Part shown: piece by piece, positions 10,467-18,467 of the stretch
How positions within the stretch are numbered: the first letter of the stretch is position 1
Layout of the letters: the number at the start of each line of letters is the position of its first letter
Assembly (NCBI GenBank): GCA_963575745.1
Contig: CAUYUJ010001365.1
Location: forward strand, 77,501 to 102,054
DNA length: 24,554 nucleotides
Source of the DNA: Prorocentrum cordatum
Lineage: Eukaryota > Sar > Dinophyceae > Prorocentrales > Prorocentraceae
Reading direction: 5' to 3'
The notes under the pieces: model-generated
What the model was told of the DNA's origin: nothing
The model's database searches: none
What the model saw: the letters and a program-made list of their open reading frames with translations, nothing else
Position numbers and translations under genes: made by a program

Positions 10467-11245
10467 GGCGCCGCTGACCGTTCAGTAAACGTCAATTGCC
10501 GGGTCTGGGTGGCTCTTCCTCCCTTGAGACAGAACACGGAGCCCCAAACCAGCCCCAAAATGACCACGCAGGGCCCTCCCCACAGTGCTCCCCAACAGGA
10601 GTCCACGACGAACGGAGCAAAACGCGCAGCCCGCGGGGGCGTGGCCCCGGACTTCCCACCGACGGTTTCACTGCACCAGCGACCGACTCCAGAAGCTCTG
10701 AGTGATGAAAGCATTTCTTTTACAGTCGAGGCCGATTGGAGAGGACACGCGAGAGGACACAAGACCCTTCCGAGGGCCACATTGCCATAGAGCGTCGTTT
10801 GTCCGACCCCCATGCCCAGTGGCGTTGCCTGGGCCCCACTGGCCGATTTACCCTCCTAGATGGGGGATAGGCCGTTCCCTTCGGGTTTCGAGGGGTGTAT
10901 CCCCAACTGGGGTGGTAATTTTTTTGTGGGTGTCTCGAAGGGGATGGGGATGGGGATGGGGAATGGTTAAACGATACTGACCATAGGAATGTAGCAGGCA
11001 TGGGTCGCCGAACACAGGACGCAAGAGCACCCTTGATTTGGCAGGGTCGACCTGCCAACCCGCCCCGACGGCACGTCGCAGCGCGGCCGAGTCCGTACCC
11101 ACGCGCGCTCGGCAGGCCGGGCAGTGGCGATGCCGATGGGCCCGGACGCGAGAGGAAGAAACGGAAGGAGGCGGCCGCGAGGGAGGGAGGACAGAGACGA
11201 AGAGCGCGCTCACATCCCCTGAATCAAAGCATAGGGGAACAAAAA
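10467..11245. other. Intergenic stretch, no gene recognised
   Basis: Short frames on both strands lack motifs. A small GGGGAT tandem repeat lies at about 10938-10966. Nothing else can be supported. Confidence 0.4.
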
Positions 11246-11370
11246 GTGACATAAACATAAAAACTCGGAGGTCCACGCGGATTTCTCGGATCGGCGCTGG
11301 ACCCCCCTGCCTGGCGCGCGGAGCACGCCAGGGGCGGCGCCGGAGGCGCCGCCAGGGCGCCCCAGGCACG
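11246..11370. mobile_element. Partial element I-1 of a GC-palindrome MITE-like family
   Basis: Starts GTGACATAAACATAAAAACT, continues CGGAGGTCCACGCGGATTTC, and has the core GGCGGCGCCGGAGGCGCCGC. The same left arm and core are found at 23909-24081, and the core also at 19037-19190. The right TIR is missing here: after the core the sequence diverges at about 11370. Likely a truncated copy. Confidence 0.6.
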
Positions 11371-11505
11371 TGCGTGGAGGAGGAGGGGCCCGGGAACGCG
11401 GAGGAACAGAGGGGGCACGAAACCTGGGAAAAAAGCGTGGCCCCGGCCGTGATGCCGCGGGTCCGTGTCGTGTCGAGCCCGTGGCATTGGTTCCTGGCAT
11501 TGCGG

Positions 11506-11603
11506 GGATCGTTCCACCTGGAACGATCCGCAGTTTCCGGAAACGTCAGATCGCTCAGAATCGACCGACTCTGGATCGCGGGTGGCGTTCAGCGTTGAAC
11601 GCC
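11506..11603. other. Three perfect hairpins/palindromes downstream of the BTB gene
   Basis: 11506-11529 is an 11-bp stem (GGATCGTTCCA) with a 2-nt loop. 11533-11544 is the palindrome GTTTCCGGAAAC. 11584-11603 is an 8-bp stem (GGCGTTCA) with a 4-nt loop. They lie 100-200 bp past the minus-strand stop at 11705, so probably in the 3' UTR or just beyond. A role in 3' processing is possible but not shown. Confidence 0.6.
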
Positions 11604-11704
11604 GACGGCGGGGTCGCCGCTGGTGGACACGACGAGAACCTCCTGTGTCCGCACATACACACCGTCCTCGCCTCCTGGACGCCCCCGACAAAGGTGGCCG
11701 GATT

Positions 11705-11880
11705 TTAAACCTCCGCGGGCATGGCTTCGGACGGGGCCGGGGCCACCGAGGCCAGCGACGCCGCGGCGCGAAGCAGGCGCTCCGCGAGGAGCGGGTGCCG
11801 CCGCACCAGGCTGTGCACGGCCCCGGCGTGGCTCCGCACGATCTCGCCCCAGTGCGAGGACAGGGCGACGAGATCTATGC
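11705..11880 (-). CDS. Propeller/BTB gene, terminal exon
   Basis: This minus-strand frame encodes the C-terminus, with HWGEIVRSHAGAVHSLVRRH and then PLLAERLLRAAASL, ending EAMPAEV and TAA at 11705-11707. The helical, Leu/Ala/Arg-rich segment is typical of the region after a BTB domain (BACK-like helices). It is in a different frame from the BTB exon; a GT-AG intron at 12007-11881 joins the two in phase (CCT CTA C|GC ATA GAT). ATAG|ATC, 6 nt further in, is an equally in-phase acceptor. This is the last exon of the gene that continues up to about 14948. Confidence 0.75.
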
Positions 11881-12007
11881 CTGTCCACCGCCGCTGGCCA
11901 GGCCCACCCTTGGACCCCGGAGCAGTGTGGATCTCTCCCTGGCCAAGCCAGGGGGCGTGTACACCGCTCCTGGGCCAAGGCTGGGCCTGGCCAGCAGAGG
12001 TGGGCAC
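11881..12007 (-). mobile_element. 127-nt intron with 33-bp terminal inverted repeats (introner-like)
   Basis: On the minus strand the intron begins GTGCCCACCTCTGCTGGCCA and ends GGCGGTGGACAG. Reverse complementing the 3' end gives CTGTCCACCGCCGCTGGCCA, so the two ends are inverted copies over about 33 bp with roughly four mismatches, running on through GGCCCA(G/C)CCTTGG. The TIR tips supply both the GT donor and the AG acceptor. An inner hairpin CCCTGGCCAAGCCAGGG sits in the middle. No clear TSD is visible. Removal restores the phase between the two BTB gene exons. Confidence 0.7.
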
Positions 12008-12522
12008 GTAGAGGCCTCGCCGCCCTGGAGGAGCACGCCTCCCAGCACGCGCGGGGCAGCTCCTCCGAGGAGTCCCAGGCGCGGTCACCCACGGCCTCCT
12101 GCAGCAGCGGCAGCGCCGTGGCGGCACCGAGGGTCGACCGGAGCCGGAGGAGCGCAAGCTTCCGGAGCCGGAACACGGCGTACTGGTCGGCGAGCTGGTA
12201 GACCTCGAGGCACAGCCGACCCCTCGCCAAGCAGCGATCGGGCGTCTCCTCCTGGCCCTCGGAGGCCGCTGCTGGCTCGGGCTCGAAGGCGTCCGTGTGC
12301 AGGTAGTGCACGAAGCACCGCATGGCCTCCAGGGTCACGTGCTTCAACCGGATGACCGTCTCCTCGCGGCTCTCGAGCATGCCGCTCCCCAGGGCGCGCG
12401 CGAAATACAGGCTCCGCGCGGTCAGCAGCCGCGCGTCGAGGACGAGGCGGGCGGGGGGGTCGCCGACGTCGAACTGCACGTGGCGGAGTGGCATGGTCCA
12501 GTCGATGCCCTGGAGCCCGCTT
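12008..12522 (-). CDS. Propeller/BTB gene, BTB/POZ exon
   Basis: This exon encodes a BTB/POZ domain, a protein-interaction fold that in many eukaryotes homodimerises and can bind Cullin-3. The visible order is WTMPLRHVQFDVGDPPARLV, LDARLLTARSLYFARALGSG, MLESREETVIRLKHVTLEAM, RCFVHYLHTDAFEPEP, an acidic insert, then CLEVYQLADQYAVFRLRKLA. These fit the BTB core pattern: 'vDarlLaarSxyFralfxsgmxEs', 'i.l..v....f..fl.ylYtd', 'll.lAd.y....L'. The 5' boundary is uncertain. ATAAG|AAGC (exon from 12522) pairs in phase with a donor at AAC|GTGCGC near 12858; CCAG|GGC (exon from 12512) pairs in phase with CGC|GTCACG at 12806. The internal Met at WTM could also start a shorter BTB-only protein. Substrate or partner unknown. 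Confidence 0.85.
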
Positions 12523-12806
12523 CTTATGATTCGCGATACCGCCCATGGCTGGCCCCGCCTCCCCCCCCCCCTGGTCACCTATAGTCACGCCCTCCCCCCC
12601 CTGGCTCCTCCCCCCCCTGGCTTCTCCCCCCCCTGGCTCCTCCCCCCCCTGGTCACCCAGTCACGCGCTCCCCCCCCTGGTTCCCCCCCCCCTCCCCCCC
12701 CTGGCCCCGCCTCCCCCCCCCCTGGCCACCTCACGATTCGCGCCGGCGCCGTCCGGAAACGAGGCCTTCCTCAGCATCCCTTGGCAGCGCGGGCGCGAAT
12801 CGTGAC
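12523..12806 (-). other. Intron with C-rich tandem repeats and inverted ends
   Basis: Between the propeller-like and BTB exons. The plus strand holds irregular copies of CCTGGCTCCTCCCCCCC (about 12556-12722). The intron ends are weakly inverted (TCACGATTCGCG versus TTATGATTCGCG), and an inner near-inverted copy lies at 12731-12749. These ends may mark another TIR-type intron enlarged by tandem repeats. Exact splice sites are uncertain (see the neighbouring exons). Confidence 0.5.
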
Positions 12807-13338
12807 GCGAAAAGCCTCCCCTCCTCCCGAGCTTCCCCTCCACGGCCCGGTCGCGCACGTTATGTCGCCAGGCGGGGAAAAAAGCACAAGGGCGGTCTCC
12901 TGCAGGTCCGTCTCGACGGTTGGAAGACTGAGGTCGACAGAGACGTCGACCATGAATACCTCCTTGACCCGGCAGTATTCGTCCTCGAAGATGACGACGG
13001 TCAGGCGCTCCGCGTCCCGGGGAGACGAGAGAACGTTCGCCCACGGCAGCGCCAGCGGGTTCCCGTGGAGGTCCACGACGTCCACCCGCAGCAGCTCGTG
13101 GCTGTGCGTGTCGAGCCGGTAGTACGCCCCCCCGCACGGCCGCGCGTAGAGGCCGCTGCACATCCTCTGCAGATTGGGGATCTGCACGTCGGGGTAGGCC
13201 TGGCTGACTCGCATCCCGAGCAGCCGCGCGCTGGGCCCGACGCCCTCGCGGATGCCCTCGGCGACGGCGCCCTCGGCCTCTCGGCCGACGATGCAGTCCA
13301 CCTGCCCCCTGCGAAGGTCCCAGCGGTATATCGCAGAC
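12807..13338 (-). CDS. Propeller/BTB gene, internal exon (beta-propeller-like)
   Basis: A long minus-strand frame reads AIYRWDLRRGQVDCIVG, VSQAYPDVQIPNLQRMCSGL, YARPCGGAYYRLDTHSHELL, RVDVVDLHGNPLALPWANVL, LTVVIFEDEYCRVKEVFMVD and TDLQETALVLFSPP. Repeated beta-strand-like 'xxxhYRhDxxsxEhhRVDhh' units suggest blades of a propeller. I recognise the style rather than a named family. The 5' end is set by the introner acceptor CCCCGAG|GTCTGCG at 13339/13338. The 3' end is either at CGC|GTCACG (12807) or earlier at AAC|GTGCGC (about 12859). The frame otherwise stops at 12771. Confidence 0.65.
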
Positions 13339-13515
13339 CTCGGGGGTGGACAGAACCCCCCACAGTGACACGCCGATTAGTGAATTGTCCGTTTTCGGTT
13401 CTCGAGAGGGCGCCGTGGCCGTTATTTTCCAGGCTTGCGCCCGCCAGGTTTGGGCCTCAGGTCGTTGTCACTAAACCACGTTTTGCTAAAGGGGGGTCTG
13501 TCCATCCCCGAAGAC
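13339..13515 (-). mobile_element. 177-nt GT-AG intron formed by introner E1 (TSD GGTCT)
   Basis: The element occupies 13340-13511 (172 bp), with TIRs TCGGGGATGGACAGACCCCC and TCGGGGGTGGACAGAACCCC, the second read from the other end. The flanks are 5-bp direct repeats AGACC at 13335-13339 and 13512-13516 (GGTCT on the coding strand). The coding strand reads CGAG|GTCTTCGGGG at the donor and CCCCGAG|GTCTGCG at the acceptor, so duplication of an AGGTCT site created GT and AG. The repeat spacing is 177 nt, divisible by three. Exact excision joins HTRS to AIYRWDL in frame. Relatives: 16502-16623, 18468-18842, 19939-20109, 22680-22849. Confidence 0.82.
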
Positions 13516-13637
13516 CTCGTATGGAAGAAAATCCATCGCTTCTCGTCCTCGGCGGGATCGACCACGAATGTCTGAGAGACGTGCTGGAAATCGGCCGTCG
13601 TGCCCCCATGGCACGCTGCAGCGTGACGGAATGCCAA
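13516..13637 (-). CDS. Propeller/BTB gene, small exon before introner E1
   Basis: The minus-strand frame includes GGTTADFQHVSQTFVVDPAE then DEKRWIFFHTRS and continues in frame after removal of introner E1 into AIYRWDLRRG. 'KRWIFFHTRSAIYRWDL' has the beta-strand pattern of the other propeller-like exons. About 93 bp of it is nearly identical to 19842-19938. The 5' boundary is not determined: the frame is open to an ATG at 13637, and the sequence shared with the duplicate starts around 13606. The 14-bp palindrome CACGCTGCAGCGTG lies at its upstream edge. Confidence 0.6.
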
Positions 13638-14329
13638 GGGCTGCCTGGCGAGGTTTCCATACTATTCGGAAGGATCCCCTTCTCTCACCGCAGAGTGTTG
13701 CATGCAACCCCCCTCCTCCCGAGGACACGATCCTCCGTTAAAAAATATGGGTCTGCGCTCCCCATTCCACGATCCCTCTCAAAAACAAATGATTCGCGCT
13801 CCCGAGCTCCCAAGACGGCTCAGGCAAGCAACCAAGGCCAGCAAGAAGGCCACATATGCGTCCAAGACGGCCCAAGATGGCTTCAAAGCGGCCCATGATG
13901 GCTTCACGACGACAAAGCCCAAGATGCGTCCAAGAGGACCCACGAGGATCACAACGATGACCCTCAACAGGGTCCGAAGTAGCCAAACTCATTACTGTAC
14001 CGTCGGCTTCTGCATGATATTCATATGATCGTCTTCTGGCACCCGTCAGCGAAAGACGGCCCAAGAAGCCTTCAAGACAACCCCAAGACGGTCCAAGAGG
14101 CCCCCGGAGGGTCCCAAAGCGGCCCAAGAGAACCCCGCGATGGCCCAAGAGACATCCAAGACGACCCCATGACGCCTACGGCATTCCTCCTCCTGTTCCT
14201 CCTCCTGCTCCTCCTCAAACTCCTCCTCCTACTCCTCCTCCTCCTCCTCCTCCTCCTCCTCCTCCTCCTCCGTGTCGCCATCATCCTTATCATCCTCACC
14301 ATCCTTATCACAGTTCTCCAAGTCTTGTG
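13638..14329 (-). repeat. Probable large intron with degenerate 'aagacggcccaag' minisatellite and CTC repeat
   Basis: No coding exon is recognised. From about 13800 to 14175 the plus strand repeats loose units such as CAAGACGGCCCAAGATGG and GTCCAAGAGG. Translated on the minus strand these give LGRFGTLRGPLGPSWG-like runs, which I treat as repeat-derived and not a protein. A CTC block follows at about 14184-14272. The region would be an intron between the exons at 14330-14948 and 13516-13637. Confidence 0.55.
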
Positions 14330-14948
14330 GACACGAGGTGTCACACGTGACGGCCTCCCGTATCCCCTCGAACAGCCAGAATGCTGGGCTGGCACGGTGA
14401 CGGGACTTGCCGCAAGCAGCTAGATACATGGATTCATCGTCCCAGGGGCCCTGTGGAAGACGACACGGCCCAACCTCTATGCTCCCATCCCGCGCCAGGA
14501 GGTAAAGCTCGGACATGAGAAAGTTGAAGCAGAACATACGACCACGTCTGCTCAGCACGGTGCCGATGCTGAAACCTTCACCTAAAAGCCGCTCTTCTAC
14601 CTCGACACTCCTCTCGCCACCCTCGGGCTTGACCCAGATGATCTTCCGATCAAGGGTGAAAACCAGTTCTCCAGTCTCGACGTCGCACATAAACCACTCG
14701 GCGCCGTTCAGGCTCGCCTGGGGGAGAGCCCTCCAGCCCCCCGCGTCGACCTCCGTCGGCCTGCCGTCCACCCGCATCCGGCGGATCATGTGCTGCCCGC
14801 CGTCGGTGGTGTACAGGAACACCAGCTCGTCGGGCCGCGGCCAGTCGAAGTTGATGGTGCATCCTGGCGGGCTGCAGATCTCTGGCAGGCCCGCGACTGG
14901 CTCCGCGCGGACCGCGGGCCGCAGGCGCTCTCGCCGCCGCTTGGGCAT
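14330..14948 (-). CDS. Propeller/BTB gene, 5' exon (beta-propeller-like)
   Basis: The minus-strand frame from the ATG at 14948 begins MPKRRRERLRPAVRAEPVAG, then TINFDWPRPDELVFLYTTDG, GQHMIRRMRVDGRPTEVDAG, AEWFMCDVETGELVFTLDRK, IIWVKPEGGERSVEVEERLL, GRMFCFNFLMSELYLLARDG and ESMYLAACGKSRHR. Alternating hydrophobic strands with 'DELVFLYTTDGGQHMIRRM' and 'SELYLLARDGSIEVG' blocks suggest propeller blades. The frame is open upstream to 15164, but that part is a CTC-derived poly-Glu run, so I prefer 14948 as start. It is also open downstream into a second poly-Glu repeat, so a splice donor must lie near 14330-14420. Being one gene with the BTB exons is inference from strand, order and style. Confidence 0.6.
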
Positions 14949-15055
14949 CGGAGCCTCGCGCGCCCTCCGCCCCGAGAGCGGCGCCGCGGAGCAGGCGCGC
15001 GCACGGCAGGCTCGAGCCGCGCGCGCCTCGACCCAACTGGCCTGGGGGGGGCGTG

Positions 15056-15134
15056 CCTCCTCCTCCTCCTCCTCCTCCTCCTCCTCCTCCTCCTCCTCCT
15101 CCTCCTCCTCCTCCTCCTCCTCCTCCTCCTCCTG
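15056..15134. repeat. (CTC)n triplet repeat upstream of the propeller/BTB gene
   Basis: About 26 near-perfect CTC triplets, encoding poly-Glu on the minus strand. They may sit in the 5' UTR or promoter side of the gene starting at 14948. Confidence 0.95.
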
Positions 15135-15592
15135 CACGCGTGCCCCAAGAGTGGCCCCAGACACCCCAACACGCCCACCCGAGGGCTCCCGAAACGGGCC
15201 GTCTTGGGAGCCTCTCGGGGGCCAGCCCAGGAGCTCAGGATCATCGAACAGGGCTCGAGTTAAACAGTGTCTTCCGTCTTCGTTTTGGTTTCGTCACCCC
15301 TGGTCCTGTCTTCGTTCCACACCTGCTGCAAAACGAGGTCAAAACGAAGACGGTCCACGAAACTGCCAAAACACCATTCAGCTCGAGCCCTGTCATCGAA
15401 CAGCTGTGGCACAACGTCAGGCAAAGTTGGCACGGTGCGCCCGGCAGGGACGCGCCACGGAACCCCCAGGCGGCGCACGGACGCGAGCGCGCCCCGGCGC
15501 GCCCGGGAGCTCCCACGGGCTCGGCGGAGGCGAAGGCGACGAGGGCGGCGGCGGCGACCGCGACAGACCACGAGCGGGGCGGCGGCGGCGAA

Positions 15593-15623
<31 letters not shown>

Positions 15624-16218
15624 GCGGCGACGTCGGCGACTGCGACGGCGGCGGCGGTAGCGGCGGCGAGGACGACGACGACCACGACGCCGGCGAGGGC
15701 GAGGTCCAGTGATCAAACCCGCGACGGTCCAAACGTCGGAACCCAGAGGAGCAGCTCAGTAAAACCAGAAAAAGACGCCTGAGGAAAATTAGATCAGGAG
15801 AGCTTCAACGAAGTGCTAGAAGGTGCCTAGCCCCGTGCCCTCGGTAAGTCGTCCTCGGATTCTACGGTTACCCTCAATTCGTATCATACTACAAGGGGAC
15901 AGTGGTGGGACAGGATCCATGCGAAATACGTGGCGTCTCCGATGAAGTTGTAACTATGGTCAGACGGCGAGTGCAAATTCTTCAGGCTACCTGGCACAAG
16001 CGACCCCGTCAGAAGAGGCACTGCCCGTCATGATGCCATGGACCCTGATCGAGGTCCCTCGGGGCAGAGGTCGCCCTCTCCTGCCCGAACTCACTCCCCT
16101 CGGGTGCGCCGAGAGGATGGAGGGCCATGAAGAAGGGGGATCGGCGCATCATGGCCCAACACGCGTGTGCTGACGACGAGGGGGGGCCAGGCGACGCAGG
16201 GAGAGAATGGACGAGCGC
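15135..16218. other. Intergenic stretch with (GAC)n tract, no gene recognised
   Basis: A GAC/GGC triplet tract lies at about 15590-15680 and produces D/G, R or T/A runs in open frames. The rest (15700-16218) has no frame above background that I recognise. This is the side from which the minus-strand propeller/BTB gene would be transcribed. Confidence 0.45.
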
Positions 16219-16348
16219 GCTCCACGACTCGCAGAGTAACTGCTCGCAAATGGCCCGGATCCGCCGCGAGGGATCTGCGATCATTTACACAGGAGGGAGA
16301 CAGGCGCTTTTCGGACGTTTGCGAGCAAGCACTTTGCGAGTAGCGGGG
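16219..16348. mobile_element. TIR element F1
   Basis: The left arm includes ACTCGCAGAGTAACTGCTCG followed by CAAATGG. The right arm, reverse complemented, reads ACTCGCAAAGTGCTTGCTCG followed by CAAACGT. The arms are about 27-33 bp with a roughly 60-bp core including GGCCCGGATCCGCC. A second copy is at 22882-23009. No TSD identified and no coding frame. Confidence 0.65.
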
Positions 16349-16353
16349 AAACC

Positions 16354-16501
16354 AAAAGGTACCGATACCGCTACCCCCCAGACCACTCCCGGGGTGCGTT
16401 CTGGCCAGGATCTCGGAGCGAATCCGGAGGTGGCGACGAGGGCCGCCCAGGAGGCCCAAAAAGGGGAAAAAGAGGGAAGGGTAGCGGTGTGGGCACCTTT
16501 T
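16354..16501. mobile_element. TIR element P, abutting F1 and E3
   Basis: The left end reads AAAAGGTACCGATACCGCTA then CCC. The right end read inverted is AAAAGGTGCCCACACCGCTA then CCC. The 23-bp TIRs have a few mismatches around a 100-bp core. It sits between F1 and E3 with only a few bases separating them. TSD uncertain. Confidence 0.6.
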
Positions 16502-16623
16502 CGGGGATGGACAGACGGCGGGCGCAAGCCTGGAAAATGACGGCCACGGCGCCCTCTCGAGAACCGAAAACGGACAACTCACTACTCGACGCGTCACTTG
16601 TTGGGGGTTCTGTCCCCCCCCCG
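16502..16623 (+). mobile_element. Introner-family element E3, internally deleted
   Basis: Starts CGGGGATGGACAGAC, lacks about 45 bp relative to E1/E2, resumes at GGCGGGCGCAAGCCTGGAAA, carries the family core CCCTCTCGAGAACCGAAAAC, and ends GGGGGTTCTGTCCCCCCCCG. No matching 5-bp TSD was seen, so one end may have been altered by the adjacent element P. Confidence 0.7.
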
Positions 16624-17283
16624 ACAGAGGCGTGCCAAGATCTCCGGTAGCTTTCTTTCAGCACTTCTGCCTCGCGCGCGCGGGGCGGGCCCCAGGGGGT
16701 CCCCGGACGAAAAGTACCCCGGCAAGGTCCCGGGCGGTACGACTCAGAGATGGTGTTCCTCGGGGGGTTCTGTCCGCCCCCGAGGCCCTGCAGAAAGCCC
16801 CAACCTCCGACCTCTCCCTCCCCCGAGGACGAGGAGCGCGCGCTCGGTGGGCGAGAAGCGGCAGACGGGGGGCCCGCGGAGAGCTCGGCGGCCCCACGCC
16901 GGGCCGAGAGACGCCCACGGGCCCCGCACGCGGCGCGCGCCCCAAGGGGGGGGGGGGGAGCGGCAGGGCCGGCCGGCTGCCTGGAGGGCGAGGGCCTGCT
17001 GTGAAGGCGGGCACGTCCCCCCTCCAGGGGGGGGGTTCTGGACGAAGAATGAAGCACACGCAGAAAGAATGCCCAAAAGATGCCCCAAAATACTCAAAAG
17101 ATGTCCCTACAGGGGGGTTCTGGACGAGGAATGACAAATACACAATTATCCTGGCAAAGCAACCTAACAGCGATGTGTAGGAGCATATCTGGAAGCATTC
17201 CCCTTACGATTCAGATGAGAATCCAGTTGTAGAATTCTGCTGTTCTCGCAGTCGTAGTCGCATTCGCGATGACAGTCGCAGTG
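16624..17283. other. GC-rich stretch with a repeated 'ttctggacgargaatga' motif
   Basis: No gene recognised. GGGGGGTTCTGGACGA(A/G)GAATGA occurs at about 17030 and again at about 17112. The intervening CCCAAAAGATGCCCCAAAATACTC resembles the interior of the H elements and the sequence at 18397-18430. Probably a decayed H-type element. Confidence 0.45.
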
Positions 17284-17850
17284 GCAACGGCAGTCGCAGT
17301 CACAGCCTCAGCCTCAGCCTGCCTCAGCCTCAGCCTCAGCCTCAGCCTCAGCCTCAGCCTGCTCAGCCTCAGCCTCAGCCTCAGTCTGCCTTCAGCCTCG
17401 GCCTCAGCCTCAGCTGGCCTCAGCCTCAGCCTGCATCAGCCTCAGCCTCAGCCTCAGCCTGCCTCAGCATCACCTGCCTCAGCCTCAGCCTCAGCCTGCC
17501 TCAGCCTCAGCCTCAGCCTGCAGCCAATCTGCCTTGAGCCTCGGCCTCGGCCTCAGCCTCAGCGCTCCTCAGCCTCAGCCTCAGCCTGCATCAGCCTCGC
17601 AGCCTCAGCCTCAGCCTCAGCCTGCCTTCAGCCTCAGCCTGCCTCAGCCTCAGCCTGCCTAGCCTAGCCTCAGCCTCAGCCTGCCTCAGCCTCAGCTGCC
17701 TCAGCCTCAGCCTCAGCCTGCCTCAGCCTCAGCCTCAGCCTCAGCCTCAGCCTCAGCCTGCTTCAGCCTCAGCCTCAGTCTGCCTTCAGCCTCGGCCTCA
17801 GCCTCAGCCTGCCTCAGCCTCAGCCTCAGCCTCAGCATCAGCCTGCCTCA
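17284..17850. repeat. (AGCCTC)n-like hexanucleotide satellite
   Basis: Imperfect AGCCTC units grouped by CTGCCTC interruptions over about 570 bp. Plus-strand frames encode S/A/Q/P/L runs and are not called as genes. It ends just before the 73-bp minisatellite. Confidence 0.93.
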
Positions 17851-17861
17851 GCATTCAAGAT

Positions 17862-18272
17862 GTGGCCCGGGAATGGAGTTCTGGGAACTCGAAGAACACG
17901 AAGTGGCCTACAGTTGGCTCCGGGCATTCAAAATCATGCCCAGGAATGGAGTTCTGGGAACTCGAAGACCACGAAGTGGCCTACAGTTGGCTCCGGGCAT
18001 TCAAAATGTGGCCCGGGAATGGAGTTCTGGAACTCGAAGAGCACGAAGTGGCCTACAGTTGGCTCCGGGCATTCAAAATGTGGCCCGGGAATGGAGTTCT
18101 GGGAACTCGAAGAGCACGAAGTGGCCTACAGTTGGCTCCGGGCATTCAAAATGTGGCCCGGGAATGGAGTTCTGGGAACTCGAAGAGCACGAAGTGGCCT
18201 ACAGTTGGCTCCGGGCATTCAGAATGTGGCCCAGGAATGGAGTTCTGGGACCTCGAAGACCACGAAGTGTGT
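17862..18272. repeat. 73-bp tandem repeat, six copies
   Basis: The unit includes GTGGCCCGGGAATGGAGTTC, TGGGAACTCGAAGAGCACGA, AGTGGCCTACAGTTGGCTCC and GGGCATTCAAA. Matching points fall at 17881, 17954, 18027, 18099, 18172 and 18245; one interval is 72 because a G is missing. Copies differ at only a few bases. The unit has no stop codon in any plus-strand frame, so three overlapping open frames cross the array. I take it as a minisatellite, not a proven gene. Confidence 0.95.
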
Positions 18273-18467
18273 AACCGTTTGCTTAAAACGACTTCCGCGG
18301 ATTCTCCCCGGATCCTGCCCAGACCCCCCTGGGGAGTCAAGATGCTCTCTTTTGACACTACTAGAAACCTATCAGTCTTCCCTGCTAAGTAAAAATTCCC
18401 AAAAGACGCCCCAAAATACTCCAAAAGATAGTCCCCAGACTATTTTTTGACTGGTTTTGAATATGAA

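Noticed and set aside
11871-12016. Target-site duplication around the BTB intron
   Set aside because: I compared 5- to 10-bp flanks at several offsets and found no convincing direct repeat, so only the TIRs are claimed.
13738-14148. Minus-strand frame rich in Gly-Arg-Leu-Gly repeats
   Set aside because: Comes from a degenerate DNA minisatellite. No domain and no conserved flanks.
14949-15164. N-terminal extension of the propeller-like exon to an upstream ATG
   Set aside because: It consists mainly of poly-Glu from a CTC microsatellite plus Arg/Ala-rich text. The ATG at 14948 gives a more plausible start, though I cannot exclude the longer form.
17269-17667. Ser/Ala/Leu-rich plus-strand frame
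   Set aside because: Translation of the AGCCTC hexamer satellite only.
17862-18272. Possible CRISPR array from regular repeats
   Set aside because: The 73-bp units are contiguous with no unique spacers, and the host is eukaryotic.
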